Source: Euperipatoides rowelli | Taxonomy: Eukaryota; Onychophora; Udeonychophora; Euonychophora; Peripatopsidae | NCBI GenBank assembly: GCA_003024985.2 | Contig: PXIH01S0040434.1 | Length of the DNA stretch: 18,765 nt | Strand: one strand, 5' to 3' | Translations under genes and position numbers: made by a program | Shown here: one piece after another, positions 1 to 9,700 of the stretch | How the letters are laid out: each line of letters starts with the position of its first letter | Position numbering within the stretch: the stretch's first letter is position 1 | The notes under the pieces: generated by a model | The model's input: only the letters and a program-made list of their open reading frames with translations | What the model was told of the DNA's origin: nothing | The model's database searches: none

Positions 1-500
1 GTTACAATTCTGAAATTAGATTTTTTAAAAATAGATTTTAGGCATTTCNTTTTCAAACAAATGGCCAATATTTGGTATATANTTTTGGTAAAAATGTCCT
101 TTTTATATAAATGTGGTAAATATATACAATTTGTGACAGCAATACTTCCTGACAAAAGTTGTTAATAAATTTAATGACATGGGTAATGGGCTGGGTGAAG
201 TCTGAGATCCAGACGTTAGGTTATTTTTATAGAACATACGTAAATTTGTTTTAGAAATTCTATACGGTCACCATTATAATGGTTCAGGAGGTAAATTTAA
301 ATTACTTATATTCATTTATATGCTTAATGTTTTTATGTATCATTATACATTGTTAATTAGATTTTAATTTAGCATATTGTGGTTTAATTCACATTTTCAA
401 TTATTTGAGAAGAGATCTGATTATCATTAGCTTGAAAAATACTGTATGGATTATCTTCCAAATAGATTAGAATATTCCAAATTGTCAACTATTGATTGTT
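1..500. other. AT-rich DNA with no recognised gene
   Basis: No reading frame of useful length and no known motif was seen on either strand. The stretch has two single ambiguous bases (near 49 and 82) and simple AT-rich composition. It may be old repeat DNA that has decayed beyond recognition by eye. Confidence 0.6.
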
Positions 501-504
501 ATAG

Positions 505-845
505 GGTTGGAATATAGTGCATTTCACACATAACTGTATTTCACACATAGTTGGAGTTAGGAATCAGCATATATATTAATAATATACAATGATTTTTCTA
601 ATTTTAGGACTAAATATTTTGCACATGTGTATTTCACATTTTATTTATTAATAAGAGGCATATAATTAGGCATAGTGTATTTTGCACATAAGTGTGTTTC
701 ACACTTAGTTGGAGTTAGGGTTCCGGGAAAAGTGTAAAGGTTAGATATGTAATTAACCTATGGTAGTTGGAGTTAGGGATCACATGAGGTTAGGATATCA
801 TTTAATATACAATGATTTTAAGACTAAAAATATTCTTGGCATTCA
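505..845. repeat. Degenerate local direct repeats
   Basis: The motif TAGTTGGAGTTAGG occurs three times, at 548-561, 706-719 and 764-777. The first two copies are preceded by variants of TTTCACACATA or TTTCACACTTA. The first and third are followed by a shared block containing AATATACAATGATTTT (near 582 and 803) and then ACTAAA-ATATT. This is best read as two or three diverged copies of one unit, partly overlapping or deleted. The unit could be a minisatellite or the end of a transposon; no coding potential was seen. Confidence 0.6.
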
Positions 846-1204
846 ATTTTTTAATAATATTCCATTTTAAACTGATGTAGATTACTGATGACCAATTTTC
901 ACCTTTCTAATTTCATTATATGTGCAAATAAAAAAAATATATAAATTTTAATTAACTAAGATTTTATAAAACAGAGCTTTTATTACTCCATAATAAAATA
1001 TTTATTTTTATGGAATCCTACAGTTAACTAAAATTTATATAAATAAATCTTTCATTTTTGCATCTTTCATTTTCGCATAGAAAGNTTTCTGCTTATTATC
1101 TGGTAATTTGCTCTGCGGCCATTTTTAAAAGCAAGGAAAGACAAAACTGCAATTGTCCCACTTTAAAAATATTTTTTTAACATTTAAACTCACTAACACC
1201 ATAA
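846..1204. other. AT-rich DNA with no recognised gene
   Basis: No frame or motif was recognised here. The N-terminal part of the pseudogene that follows may begin in this stretch, because that family usually has a cysteine-rich N-terminus, but I could not match it. Confidence 0.5.
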
Positions 1205-2600
1205 TTTTTAAAAGATGTTAGGTTTCAAGTCTAAAAAAGATCAGAACCATTAGTGCAGAGTAGCTTACACAGTGTATGTGCAATCCGAAAACATAAATAT
1301 TTGTAAAGAACAAAAATATCAAAAATCAATTATACATCGGATCTAATGAAGATTAATGGAACACCACCAGAAGATCAAAGAGGACAACATCATTCCAGGA
1401 CAAATAGAGTGCTTGAAGACAAAAATATTACTGTGTGATTTCATCAATATGATACTTAAACACAGGAGTCATTATTCGAGTATACATAATCCTAATAGGA
1501 AGTATCTGTCACCAGAACTCTCTGAAAGAAAATTATATAATTCCTATATATACAAACATGCACTAATGATGCCCATGAATCAATATATGTTACCACCTTT
1601 ACACATATTTTTCAACAGAGTTCAACTTGCATTTTGGTCAACCTATTCTTGATACCTGCAAACAATATGAAAAGTGCAATAACAGAAGTGGAAAAGAAAA
1701 ACCTGGAACAAGACATAGAACTACACTTTCAAAAAGCTGAAAAGGCACAGGGAGAAATGCTGAAAGACTTTAAAACAATGAAAGAAAATGAATATCTCTT
1801 CACAATAGCATTTGATAAGAGACAGGGTCTACCAACTCTATATTACACATCACTGTGATCTTTTATTACAGGGTCCTTTGGACAAAAAATATTGGAATCC
1901 ATGACTTTAAGGTGAATCCCATAAGCGCATGTTGACAGAAGACATAGCTGGATGAGGCTCTCAATCATTTATTTATTGTTTAAATTACTACCTAAATAAA
2001 CTAAAAGGTTGTCCAATTGCCAAAAATTTAACTGTATAGTTATAATCAAGTGGTAGCAAAAATAAAAACATGAATATGATACATATTTGGAAATTGTTCC
2101 ATACAGTGGAACATAAATTTTCAATGTGAGGACATACATTTCTTTGCTATGACCATGATTTTGATGTAAGAGAAAAGAAAAACTTTGCAGTGTATTCAAC
2201 AGAAGGATGATGCAAACTTTTTTGAAACATGTCAGAGGAGTAAGCCTTTTCATGTTAAGAGAATGATTCAATAAGACTTTGTGTCAGTACAAAATGTGGA
2301 AAATTCCCTGACATTCCAAAAGAAAGACACTTATGGTGACATTGTTAGATTACAGAAAGTTGCATGCACTCTGATTACACAAAGACTGCCAGGAAATTAC
2401 TGCATTGCATATACACATAATACTGTTCTTGATGAATACTGAGATGTAAACATTTCAAAGAAACAAAATTTACTAAAATATGCCTTACACCACACCATCA
2501 CTACTGGCTTCCAAACAATGCAGCTAAACTTAAGAAATCTGTGTCAATGCAACCCTGAAGAGTATTGAGAATTATATGATGGTCTAATTAGTTAAAACCC
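1205..2600 (+). pseudogene. Orphan transposon-like protein pseudogene (DUF7869-like family)
   Basis: Following the sequence across all three frames gives a continuous remnant of a family I know from many arthropod and mollusc 'uncharacterized proteins', probably the one labelled DUF7869. The order of motifs is right. A GTPPEDQRGQH-type block lies near 1353. SHYSSIHNPNRKYLSPELS lies near 1469-1525. FNLHFGQPILDTCKQ, in another frame, lies near 1622. A charged helix KKNLEQDIELHFQKAEKAQ lies near 1693-1750. IGIHDFK and EDIAG-stop-GSQ follow at 1893-1965. GCPIAKNLT and DHDFDVREKKNF fall in the 2010-2185 part, KPFHVKRM near 2240-2265, and a C-terminal LRNLCQCNPEEY near 2530. Several stops and at least four frame changes make it dead. 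The family behaves like a dispersed mobile gene, but its biochemical role is not established; a nuclease or transposase role is only a guess. No terminal repeats were found. Confidence 0.72.
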
Positions 2601-2869
2601 TACACTCAATAATTTTTTGGATGAAAACAATAACCTAAAAATCAAAGTGAATCAAAATCTGGAAATTCATTTGATAAGGAAGAGGAAATAATATGATCAA
2701 TAAAACAAGTTCANTGTAGAGTAACANGTTTATGAACTATGAAATGTAAACAAATATTAGTTAATATTTAAGTTTTTTCTTACCTAAAGTACAAACATAT
2801 TGAAATAAATAGACATATATTTTCTGTTAGTTTCCTTTTTGTATGCATTCTCCAAATATATAAAATAAA
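2601..2869. other. AT-rich spacer, possible remnant of a copia 3' end or LTR
   Basis: This stretch lies between the end of the plus-strand pseudogene and the C-terminal end of the minus-strand copia pol. An LTR would be expected here, but I found no polypurine tract, TG...CA ends or matching second LTR. It contains two ambiguous bases (near 2714 and 2727). Confidence 0.35.
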
Positions 2870-5505
2870 AAAATACATAATAAAATATGATTGGTCAAAA
2901 ATAGGCACTTTGCATTTTATCAATTTTATCATAACTCTATTTTTGTGGGTTATCAGGTACTTGCACCATGCCACATTATTCATTCCTAATTTGGAAATGA
3001 GTGTTATGTTTTTGGACTCTATTTCTTCCCTAATTTGTTAACATCTCCTATCAAAGTATTCAATGCATTGCTTGATGCATGTGCTGTAGGTCCAATCAAT
3101 AACTGATTTAGTGATTTACCATGCATATTATGGTCAGTAATTTTATTAAGTTTTTCATATTCATTTCTGTTATTAAGTTTGTTACCCATTTTACCTCTCT
3201 AAGAGCCTAACATAGGTATCAATTTTTGTTCCACATGTTGTTAAGGCTATTAAATCTTGTTTTGTTGATTTCCAGAATATTTTTTGATTTTCCCAACATT
3301 ATGCTATTACCTTAGTGTTAACCTACATCCTTTGATAGGCACCATGTGGCATCACTTTGTAGTTATTACTCCAATATCTTTGTGATATCAAAGACTTAAG
3401 ACTGACATTGCTCCCAGGTATCTTTGTACTTCTTGATGAAATTTTGGTGAATCTCTTTTGAATCCATGTTGTATTTTGAGAGTTTGTTTTCACTCATGAA
3501 ATATAAGGACTGGTCCCTGTCATAATGTACATAAGTGGACATATTAATTCTGGGTAGTTTGTGTCTTCTTCATTTTATGAGTCCTTGTATATGTCCAGGT
3601 TTTAATTATTCTCCATTCAGTATTTGGTAATGTAACATTCTTCCACTCTGTATTTTCTTAAGAGTTTCTCTATATGTTGCTTCTGTTGTATTTGTATCCA
3701 TCTTCTGTTTACTTTGTTTATTTATTTTTTTATTTTTTTTATATATTTTTTTATATTTTTTTTATTTTTTTAAAATAAAGTGACCCGTCAATGACAGGAC
3801 ATCTCTATTTTTAATATGGACATAATAAGACAAACAAATAAGAAAATATCATATATTTTAACCCTCTGTTTACTTTATTTATATTCCCAGAAATGTCTTA
3901 TTTCTTCTCCCTTTTCTCGTGATGAATTTTTCTTCTAATATTATTTTATGACATTTTCTGTCAAAATATATTTTGTTCTAATAACAATATAATCATTAAA
4001 ATATACACCTAGTATAATGAAATCTTCTTTAGGTATGGTGTATATGTTTGTTTCACTGTCCATTCTTTTTTAATCCTATGTGTTTCAGTGTTTCATGTAA
4101 TTTTTCATTCCAAATTCTGCCAGATTGTGGAAAGCCATATAGACTTTTTTAAAGGTGACATATTTTCCTCTGTTTTGTTTTTTCCCATCTGGCTGTGGCA
4201 TGCAGGTTGATTATTTCAGTTTCCTGTGTAAATAGGCCATTATGACACCATAGCTTGTAAACTTTAGGTTTAATTTTGCTCTGATGGCTATTAGGCTATT
4301 AGTCTTACACTTCATATTTTTAATACAGGGGAATAGCTCTAATCATAATATGCCCTTATTTGTTTGTGGCCTTCTGCTTCTAATCTATCTTTGTATATTG
4401 TATTTCCTTCTGAATCTTTTTTATGGTCAATACCCATTTGTTTTTTAAGATTTTTCTTTCTTCTTGTTTGTCATTTAGCTATCAAACTTTATTTTTCTTG
4501 GTGAATTTAATTCTTCTTCCATGGCATCTTACCATTTCTTTCTGTCTTTGGACTTTATGGTTTCAGGGTATGTTTTCAGGTATACTTCCAGTGTTGTTAA
4601 TAGGCACATTGGGTTGTTTCTTGGTGAGTATCTTGCTCCATTTAGCTGTTCTTTTATTCTTTTTTTTTTCATATTTTTCTCTGTTTATTTCTGGATTTAT
4701 TTCTTTGTGCCAAAGGGTTTTCCATATTTTGCATTTTTCTTTTTCTTTTTTGGTTTGTTGTTTCTTTCTTTTCAGTTTGATTTTTTTTCATCTTTATCTT
4801 GAGTTGTTTCATATTTTATGTTTTCTGTACCTGTTGTTCCTGGGTTCAGGATGTTTATGATATTTATTATCATTCTATTTCCTATGGATTTCATATTTTG
4901 GCTTTCATATATTTAGTTTTCATTTGGGAGTTATACTCTGTATGTTTTACTTTGTTTTTAGTATCCCATGAAGATGACTTGAATTTCTCTTAAATTAAGT
5001 TTATTTCTCTTAGTTGTTTGGGGATCCAGGGGTTTAATTTACAACCAAATACTTTTAGGTGTTTTTCTGTTGCTTTTATGTAGTTCCGAACTTCAAATGG
5101 TGTCTTATTTCCAAGTTCTTTGAATGTTCTATTTCTGATATAGGTTAAGGTATTTATTGGTTCACCCCATAGTTTGTTAGGTAGTTTATTATCAATTACA
5201 AAAGTTCTAGCAGTATCTAGAAGTGTTTCCATTGTTATTTCTGCTAGTCCATTGCTTGCTAGTTAGTAGTGTGTTTGTTTTTCATATATTATCCCTTCTC
5301 ATTTGTAGAGTCATTCAAATTTCTGGTTTACAAATTGTCTGCTGTTGTCATATTTGATTCATTTGATTTTGTGTTTGCTTCAATTTTATTTTGTGTTTTG
5401 AATTTTAAGAATGCTGTGTAGGCATTGTTCTTTGGTTTGATCATCTCTACAAGCATTATTCCTGGATAGTCATCAACTATTAAAATATGTATGCATTTAT
5501 GCTTA
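2870..5505 (-). pseudogene. pol: Ty1/copia pol, 3' half: integrase core, reverse transcriptase, RNase H
   Basis: Read from high to low coordinates, this is a copia-type polyprotein in broken frames. The integrase core begins with ILIVDDYPGI (about 5460-5485), which holds the first catalytic Asp. It continues with the open stretch 5232-4990, carrying LPNKLWGEPINTLTYIRNR and, later, HLKVFGCKLNPW, classic copia integrase motifs. The linker (4980-4500) is very Lys-rich. The reverse transcriptase follows, with KNKWVLTIKK near 4420, KSLYGFPQSGRIWNEKL near 4100-4150, and the catalytic box decayed to VYFND (normally YVDD) near 3990-4005. After an inserted element come QKQHIEKLLRKYRVEE (about 3640-3690), YPELICPLMYI, RYLGAMS and RNase H with KSTKQDLIALTT near 3250-3280. 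The last part, ESKNITL...KLIKC near 2880-3010, matches the usual copia C-terminus. Many stops and frameshifts show it is long inactive. It belongs to the same element as the pieces at 8816-9627. Confidence 0.88.
3704..3882 (-). mobile_element. 143-bp retroposon-like insertion in copia RT/RNase H, with 18-bp direct repeats
   Basis: The block 3722-3864 breaks the copia reading between the reverse transcriptase and RNase H parts. It is flanked by near-identical 18-mers, TCTGTTTACTTTGTTTAT (3704-3721) and TCTGTTTACTTTATTTAT (3865-3882), with one mismatch. One end (3722 to about 3772) is almost pure A/T, reading as an A/T-rich tail on the minus strand. The other end holds a mixed sequence, GATGTCCTGTCATTGACGGG on the minus strand. 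Long direct repeats plus a tail point to LINE-machinery retroposition of a SINE or a 5'-truncated LINE 3' end. The source family was not recognised. Confidence 0.75.
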
Positions 5506-5588
5506 ATGATTTATATTTCAGGTAAGCTTATATTTATTAATATGTAGATGGATTACAAATTAAACCCAATACACTTCTTAACATTAAT

Positions 5589-5623
5589 AAAAGGAACTAG
5601 CCCACTAATTGCTTGTTCCTTTT
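5589..5623. repeat. Short hairpin near the LINE 3' end
   Basis: AAAAGGAAC (5589-5597) and GTTCCTTTT (5615-5623) are perfect 9-base inverted arms around a 17-base loop. The hairpin lies in the non-coding tail of the minus-strand LINE. Some LINEs have a 3' stem-loop that their reverse transcriptase recognises; whether this is one is inference. Confidence 0.45.
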
Positions 5624-5823
5624 TACAAAATTATTAATACAGAATAAAATAACAAAATATTAATTGAACACAACTAACCTGAGTAGAGACAAACAAGTAA
5701 TGCTCATGTTTTACGATGAACATTACTTGGCACTAATAATTAATAAATCTGGCAACTGCTGGTACTGCTGAAGAAGCATACCTTTTCGTTCTAATGAAAG
5801 GGGTATATAGATCTCCAGACACT

Positions 5824-7063
5824 CTAGTCTTGACTCCAGAGACTACAAATATTTTGCTTGGAGCATTTTGCAAAAAACTGGCATAGAAGGCAACTGCAAA
5901 TTTGACAGTAGTATGTTTCTGCAGTCTTCAANAGACCTAAGGTTAAAATAAAGAAATACATTGCAATAATCAATGTAATTGTTCCCAATATAATTTGACA
6001 TATTCTTTTCTGGATGGACTCCATGTCTTTTGTCTGCGATTTGGTTAGGGCAACATTCAACTGTGGACATGCATACTCTAGACATGGCCTTATGAATGAC
6101 ACAACCAACAGTTTTTGCATTTGATGGTCAGCACCAACTCTCCTTAGCCTATCGATAATGAAAAGTCTTTGCATGGCTTTCTTTGCTATTATGTCGATGT
6201 GGATATTCCATTTAAAATTATCCTGAATATCAACTCCTAGTATCATTGTATGTTGAACAATATTNAACTTTTTGCTCCCTATTACTAAATCAATAATCAC
6301 TTTACTTTTGGTAAAATTGTGAATCATCACACATGATTTTACCATGTTGAGGTGCATACCACATGCTGCAGAGTCAGATGCCACTGTATTCAAATAATTT
6401 TGGGATATCATCTCTATAGAATCCCTCTCTCCACTACAAAAAAAAATAATTAAATCATCTACACATTTATACTTAAGGTTAACATCNTTGGCCATGGAGC
6501 TAGTAGCTATAGCAAATATTAAGTTACTAAGAACTGATCCCTGAGGGACTACATTGCTACATACATAACTTGTCTCAGAGCCAGTATCTTTGAGTTAAAT
6601 TACTTGGGTACATCTGTAAATAAATGTAGTCATCCATCTGATCACACTAGGCAAAGAACCCGACATATTCAAAAGTGCAATGACAAAAACATTATGGTCA
6701 GTATTTTTGAATGCCTTGCTATAATCTGCAACCAAAGTCACACCCATTACACCTGGCTTCTCCATTGAATTTAGTGAATTATCAACATACTGAACAAGGT
6801 ATTGTGATGTCGACCTACCTTTGACTCCACCAAATTGCTAAACATCAATACAATCCTTTATGTCAAGTAAAATAAGGGACACAATATGTCCACATATTTT
6901 CGAGATTATTGATGATATAGACAGTGGTCTTATCTGATCACACCCAGTAGGAAAACTAACTTTGGGAAAATAATGGAATCAGTATTTCCTTCTTCCACAC
7001 ATTTGGGCATTCATTGTTATCTAGAGACATATTGATCAGGTTTATTATTGGCACACACATTTC
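5824..7063 (-). pseudogene. LINE reverse transcriptase (CR1/L2-like), palm to C-terminus
   Basis: Read from 7063 downwards it shows the standard RT blocks. CDQIRPLSISSIISKICGH (about 6885-6945) comes first. QFGGVKGRSTSQYLVQYVD (about 6790-6840) is next. MGVTLVADYSKAF carries the first catalytic Asp near 6725. VVPQGSVLSNLIF lies near 6520-6555 and YKCVDDLIIF, with the catalytic Asp pair, near 6450-6475. The open stretch 6495-5824 continues into the thumb, with ILGVDIQDNFKWNIHID and FIRPCLEYACPQ, typical of CR1/L2 elements in invertebrates. The usual YADD is changed to CVDD, and KAFD to KAFK. Stops in the palm section and two ambiguous bases make it inactive. Confidence 0.85.
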
Positions 7064-7591
7064 CTATGCAAAACCCTTAAAAATAAAGTAAGGAATACCA
7101 TCAGCTGTTGATGATTTTGTTGATGGCAGACTTCTAAGGTGTTGAAATACCCAGTTTTCCTCAACATTCTTCATTGTCATTCCAGGCAGAAAAGATGGCA
7201 ATTTGGAAATATCAAGCTCAGGTAGCTTATTGGCCAATGATTTTAAATATGATCCTATTTCCATGGCAGTTTGATTCACTGACTTATTAGGGAATTTTAT
7301 TTGTTGTTTATGGGTAACCCTAACTAGACTTTTATCGATTATTTCAAAAAAGATACAGGATCCTAGGTTAATACTTCTAGTGGTTTTCAAGAATTCACTT
7401 CTCTTTGCTTCAAAGATGCTCTTTTTAATTTTTGAAGATAATTCCCTAATCAAATGAGATGGAGCGTTCTTGGAAAATATATTATTATTTTCTTCAATTA
7501 ATTTGTGAGTTCTCTTGTCAAACCAAGAATGATCATGGCTACATTTATTTTTATTCATGAGAGAGAAGCTTTTCTGGTATAACATAAACAA
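7064..7591 (-). pseudogene. LINE linker and start of reverse transcriptase
   Basis: This 175-codon stretch is open and reads as the region between endonuclease and RT. HSWFDKRTHKLIEENN near the start matches the PW(F/Y)D...K.R pattern found there. A long helical linker follows. The C-terminal SLPSTKSSTADGIPYFIFKG (about 7070-7130) is the RT entry motif, usually L...KSxGxDGIPxxxLK. It continues, after broken codons, into the RT below. Its openness is probably chance survival in a dead element. Confidence 0.75.
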
Positions 7592-7849
7592 TTTATTAAA
7601 AAAAAACTTTTGGATACAATGTTCACATCATTTGATTTAAATAATTTGCTCCAATCACAGCAGGTGCATATAGTTTATATCCAAAATCATCAAGATTAGA
7701 TTTTTTTCTTTGGCTTACACCAAAATGATTTCTTCTTCCCTACATATAAAAATTAGTTAGTTTGATGCAATAAAACCATGTTGTTATCCAATGTATCAAT
7801 TGGAGCCTTCAATGATGGCACATAATTAACAAAGCCACTGCAGTAACAT

Positions 7850-8450
7850 CTGTCTAATATGTTATTCTTCCTAGTAGATCCCTTACTGTTTGCTCAAATA
7901 CTTTTGGAAATTTAATACTATTTACCTTTAGATTGTTAAAGTCCCTAAGTACCATTATATTAGCCTTGGTATTCTAGGTGAAAAGCCTGTCAATTTCCAA
8001 TGAAATGTGTTTCATCAAAGCATCAGCAAATGGGTTGTCAGGTGGTGAATAAATAGTCAGAATGACTAACCATGGTGTTTCTCATGGAATAAAGTTAGAT
8101 CTGAAAAGAATAGTTACAGCTTTGATTTAATCTATTTTTGGGTATTTAATGGACAATAAGGCAAGTGAATTTTTAATGTATACATATATCCCACCTCCTT
8201 TTCCCATATCCAATCTTTTCTTAGGATGGTGTATGCTTTCAAAACCATTAATTTCAAAAGCCTAAATATCACATTCTTTAATCCGAGATTTGGTGATTAT
8301 GGCTACCTGTGTTTCCTCAGTTATCATGGTTGCTTGCAGTGACACAAATTTGTTGTATATGAAATGAGTGTTTGTCAACATTATTTTAGGCAATAAATAC
8401 TTAACTTCAGAGTTATTGTTTTTGATCAAATTGCCCAAATTAGAACCAAA
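7850..8450 (-). pseudogene. LINE AP-endonuclease domain (CR1/L2-like)
   Basis: Read on the minus strand, the frame contains TQVAIITKSRIKECDI and then FEINGFES (about 8230-8320). GKGGGIYVYIKNSLALL follows (about 8160-8205), then WLVILTIYSPPDNPFAD (about 8025-8075), and IMVLRDFN (about 7930-7960), where the usual form is MGDFN. This order is that of APE-type LINE endonucleases, which nick target DNA to prime reverse transcription. Changes such as ITETRI to ITKSRI and GDFN to RDFN alter residues that are normally conserved near the active site. The C-terminal part with the SDH motif was not resolved. An internal stop near 8105 and another near 8250 confirm decay. Confidence 0.75.
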
Positions 8451-8815
8451 TGTTTTAGCATTAATGTTAATAGTAAAATCCCTCTGGAGATTATTCCGAT
8501 ATCAGTTAATACCACCTTTAGATCCTCTTGTCCAGCTTCCTGCTTTCAAAATTTTCAATCACCACAATAGTAACAACACCACATCACCAAGCTGTTGAGC
8601 CTCTTTAAGAATTTAAATGCTAATAGATCTTTAGTGGAATATCTTTGAGTGTTGATAACTGCACCAATGTTACCAGGTCAATGAATTAGTTAAGTACCAA
8701 TAATACAATGTCAAGCAATAAGATGACTCTTATAGAGGTATTAATCACACTAAATTTATAGACTTCAATATAAAACACACACACAAAAAAACCTAAATGA
8801 AGTTACTCAAAATTA

Positions 8816-9627
8816 ACAAGTCACCATAAGCACTACATCGATGGGTATTGGGCCATGTAGGTCTATGTGTAGTAATTCTAGATGTTCCTTAGATTGTTTT
8901 TTCTTCCTTTTTTTAAAAAAAAAACTTCACAGGTTTTACAAACTTAATAAATGTTGAAAATTAGTTTACTTGTACAAAGTCTAATGCAAGGTTACTTTTT
9001 CTAGATTCAAACAGTGACCAACTTTGTCGCAGTAGCACCAGGACATAATGCTTTCCTGACTCGACTTGCCCTGCAGATCTCTTAGATTGTTTTTGTTTTA
9101 TTTTTGGTTAATGGGATTGGGTTATTTTAATTTGATACATGCATCACAGTTTTTTTAAAGATTTATTCTTATCAAATTCTTTTCCATGTGTTATTTATCT
9201 ATTTTTCAATTTCTTTCATGCTTTGATCATTTAACTGTCCTAGGTGTCTCTGCTATAAACTTTCATTTTCTACTTCATTTTGTAGTTTGTTGTGTTATTG
9301 CAGCTTTTATTGTGTTTATATTGTCTATTTTGGTAGCATTTTAATTGTTATTTTGTCTTTTGTATAAATTGTTGCTGCTGTTTTGTCAATGTTATTTTGT
9401 TTCTGTTATAAATTATTTCACTGATGGATAAAAGGCTTTCACTGAGTTTGGGTAGATATAGGACATTAATTAGTAGTTTTATTTTTATTGTTTTATCATT
9501 TGTTAATATTGTCATTCTTATATCCTCTTTTGTTACTGCTTTTATTGTTCTCACTTTATCAGCTAGGTTGATATTCCTTTTGTAATTATCTGTTTTATAT
9601 GTGTTCTTTATTTCTAGACTTATGGTT
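8816..9627 (-). pseudogene. pol: Ty1/copia pol, 5' half: protease C-terminus, integrase zinc domain
   Basis: This is the upstream part of the same copia element, interrupted by a SINE at 8902-9080. From 9627 down it reads LTISLEIKNT, then INLADKVRTIKAVTK and NVLYLPKLSESLLSISEI (about 9405-9470). This matches the copia protease tail (L-A-D-G ... VLYVPxLxxNLLSV). The GAG-pre-integrase segment RHLGQLNDQSMKEIEK (about 9205-9255) follows. Then comes the CDAC pair of the integrase HHCC zinc finger (about 9137-9150). Beyond the SINE it resumes with EHLELLHIDLHGPIPIDV (about 8835-8887). The protease active site (DSG/DTG) and any gag with a zinc knuckle should lie above 9627 and are missing, replaced by unrelated sequence. 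Confidence 0.85.
8902..9080 (-). mobile_element. SINE copy 1 in copia integrase, with 14-bp target-site duplication
   Basis: The insert is flanked by CTTAGATTGTTTTT at 8888-8901 and 9081-9094, a perfect 14-bp duplication. Taking it out joins the copia zinc-finger part to the EHLELLHIDL part, so the copia copy was there first. On the minus strand the SINE begins with CTGCAGGGCAAG and has a box-B-like GTTTGAATCT (9003-9012). It then has TTAGACTTTGTACAAGTA, and ends in an A-rich tail (8902-8924). It is clearly homologous to 10390-10572. It is about 179 bp, in the usual SINE size range. Which tRNA, if any, gave rise to the head is not clear, because I could not find a good box A. Confidence 0.87.
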
Positions 9628-9700
9628 AGAGTATTGATTCTCAACCGGCAGGTCATGACCCACAGGTGGGTCATGGCAGTGAACAAAGTGTACCGCAAGC
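9628..9700. mobile_element. hAT-like terminal sequence
   Basis: GATTCTCAACCGGCAGGTC, followed by a nearly contiguous palindrome (CATGACCCAC 9654-9663, GTGGGTCATG 9666-9675), has the look of hAT-superfamily ends, which often read GGTTCTCAACCTGTGGGTCGCGACCC. Copia coding stops right where it starts. The opposite terminus and an 8-bp duplication were not found between here and 10390, so the element may be a one-ended fragment or a MITE with a lost end. Confidence 0.5.

Larger units (their letters stand above)
5506..8815 (-). mobile_element. CR1/L2-like (APE-type) non-LTR retrotransposon inserted in the copia integrase
   Basis: A minus-strand LINE of about 3.3 kb separates two halves of one copia integrase. 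Copia sequence stops near 8815 (HIDLHGPIPIDV just before) and resumes near 5500 (ILIVDDY). The order 5' to 3' is endonuclease (about 8450-7850), linker, reverse transcriptase (about 7200-5850), and a non-coding 3' tail. The exact edges are uncertain by tens of bases. I could not find a convincing target-site duplication or poly-A tail. Stops, frameshifts and three ambiguous bases show it is dead. RT motifs point to the CR1/L2/Jockey group, but the clade would need a tree. Confidence 0.82.

Noticed and set aside
1969-2271. Minus-strand 100-codon frame
   Set aside because: The plus strand here continues the orphan pseudogene with recognisable motifs.
4423-4860. Long hydrophobic Phe/Leu-rich reading frame on the plus strand
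   Set aside because: It is the antisense of the Lys-rich linker of the copia pol; T-rich complement of A-rich coding gives a false membrane-like protein.
8368-8598. Plus-strand 76-codon frame
   Set aside because: It is antisense to the 5' part of the CR1/L2-like LINE and shows no motif.
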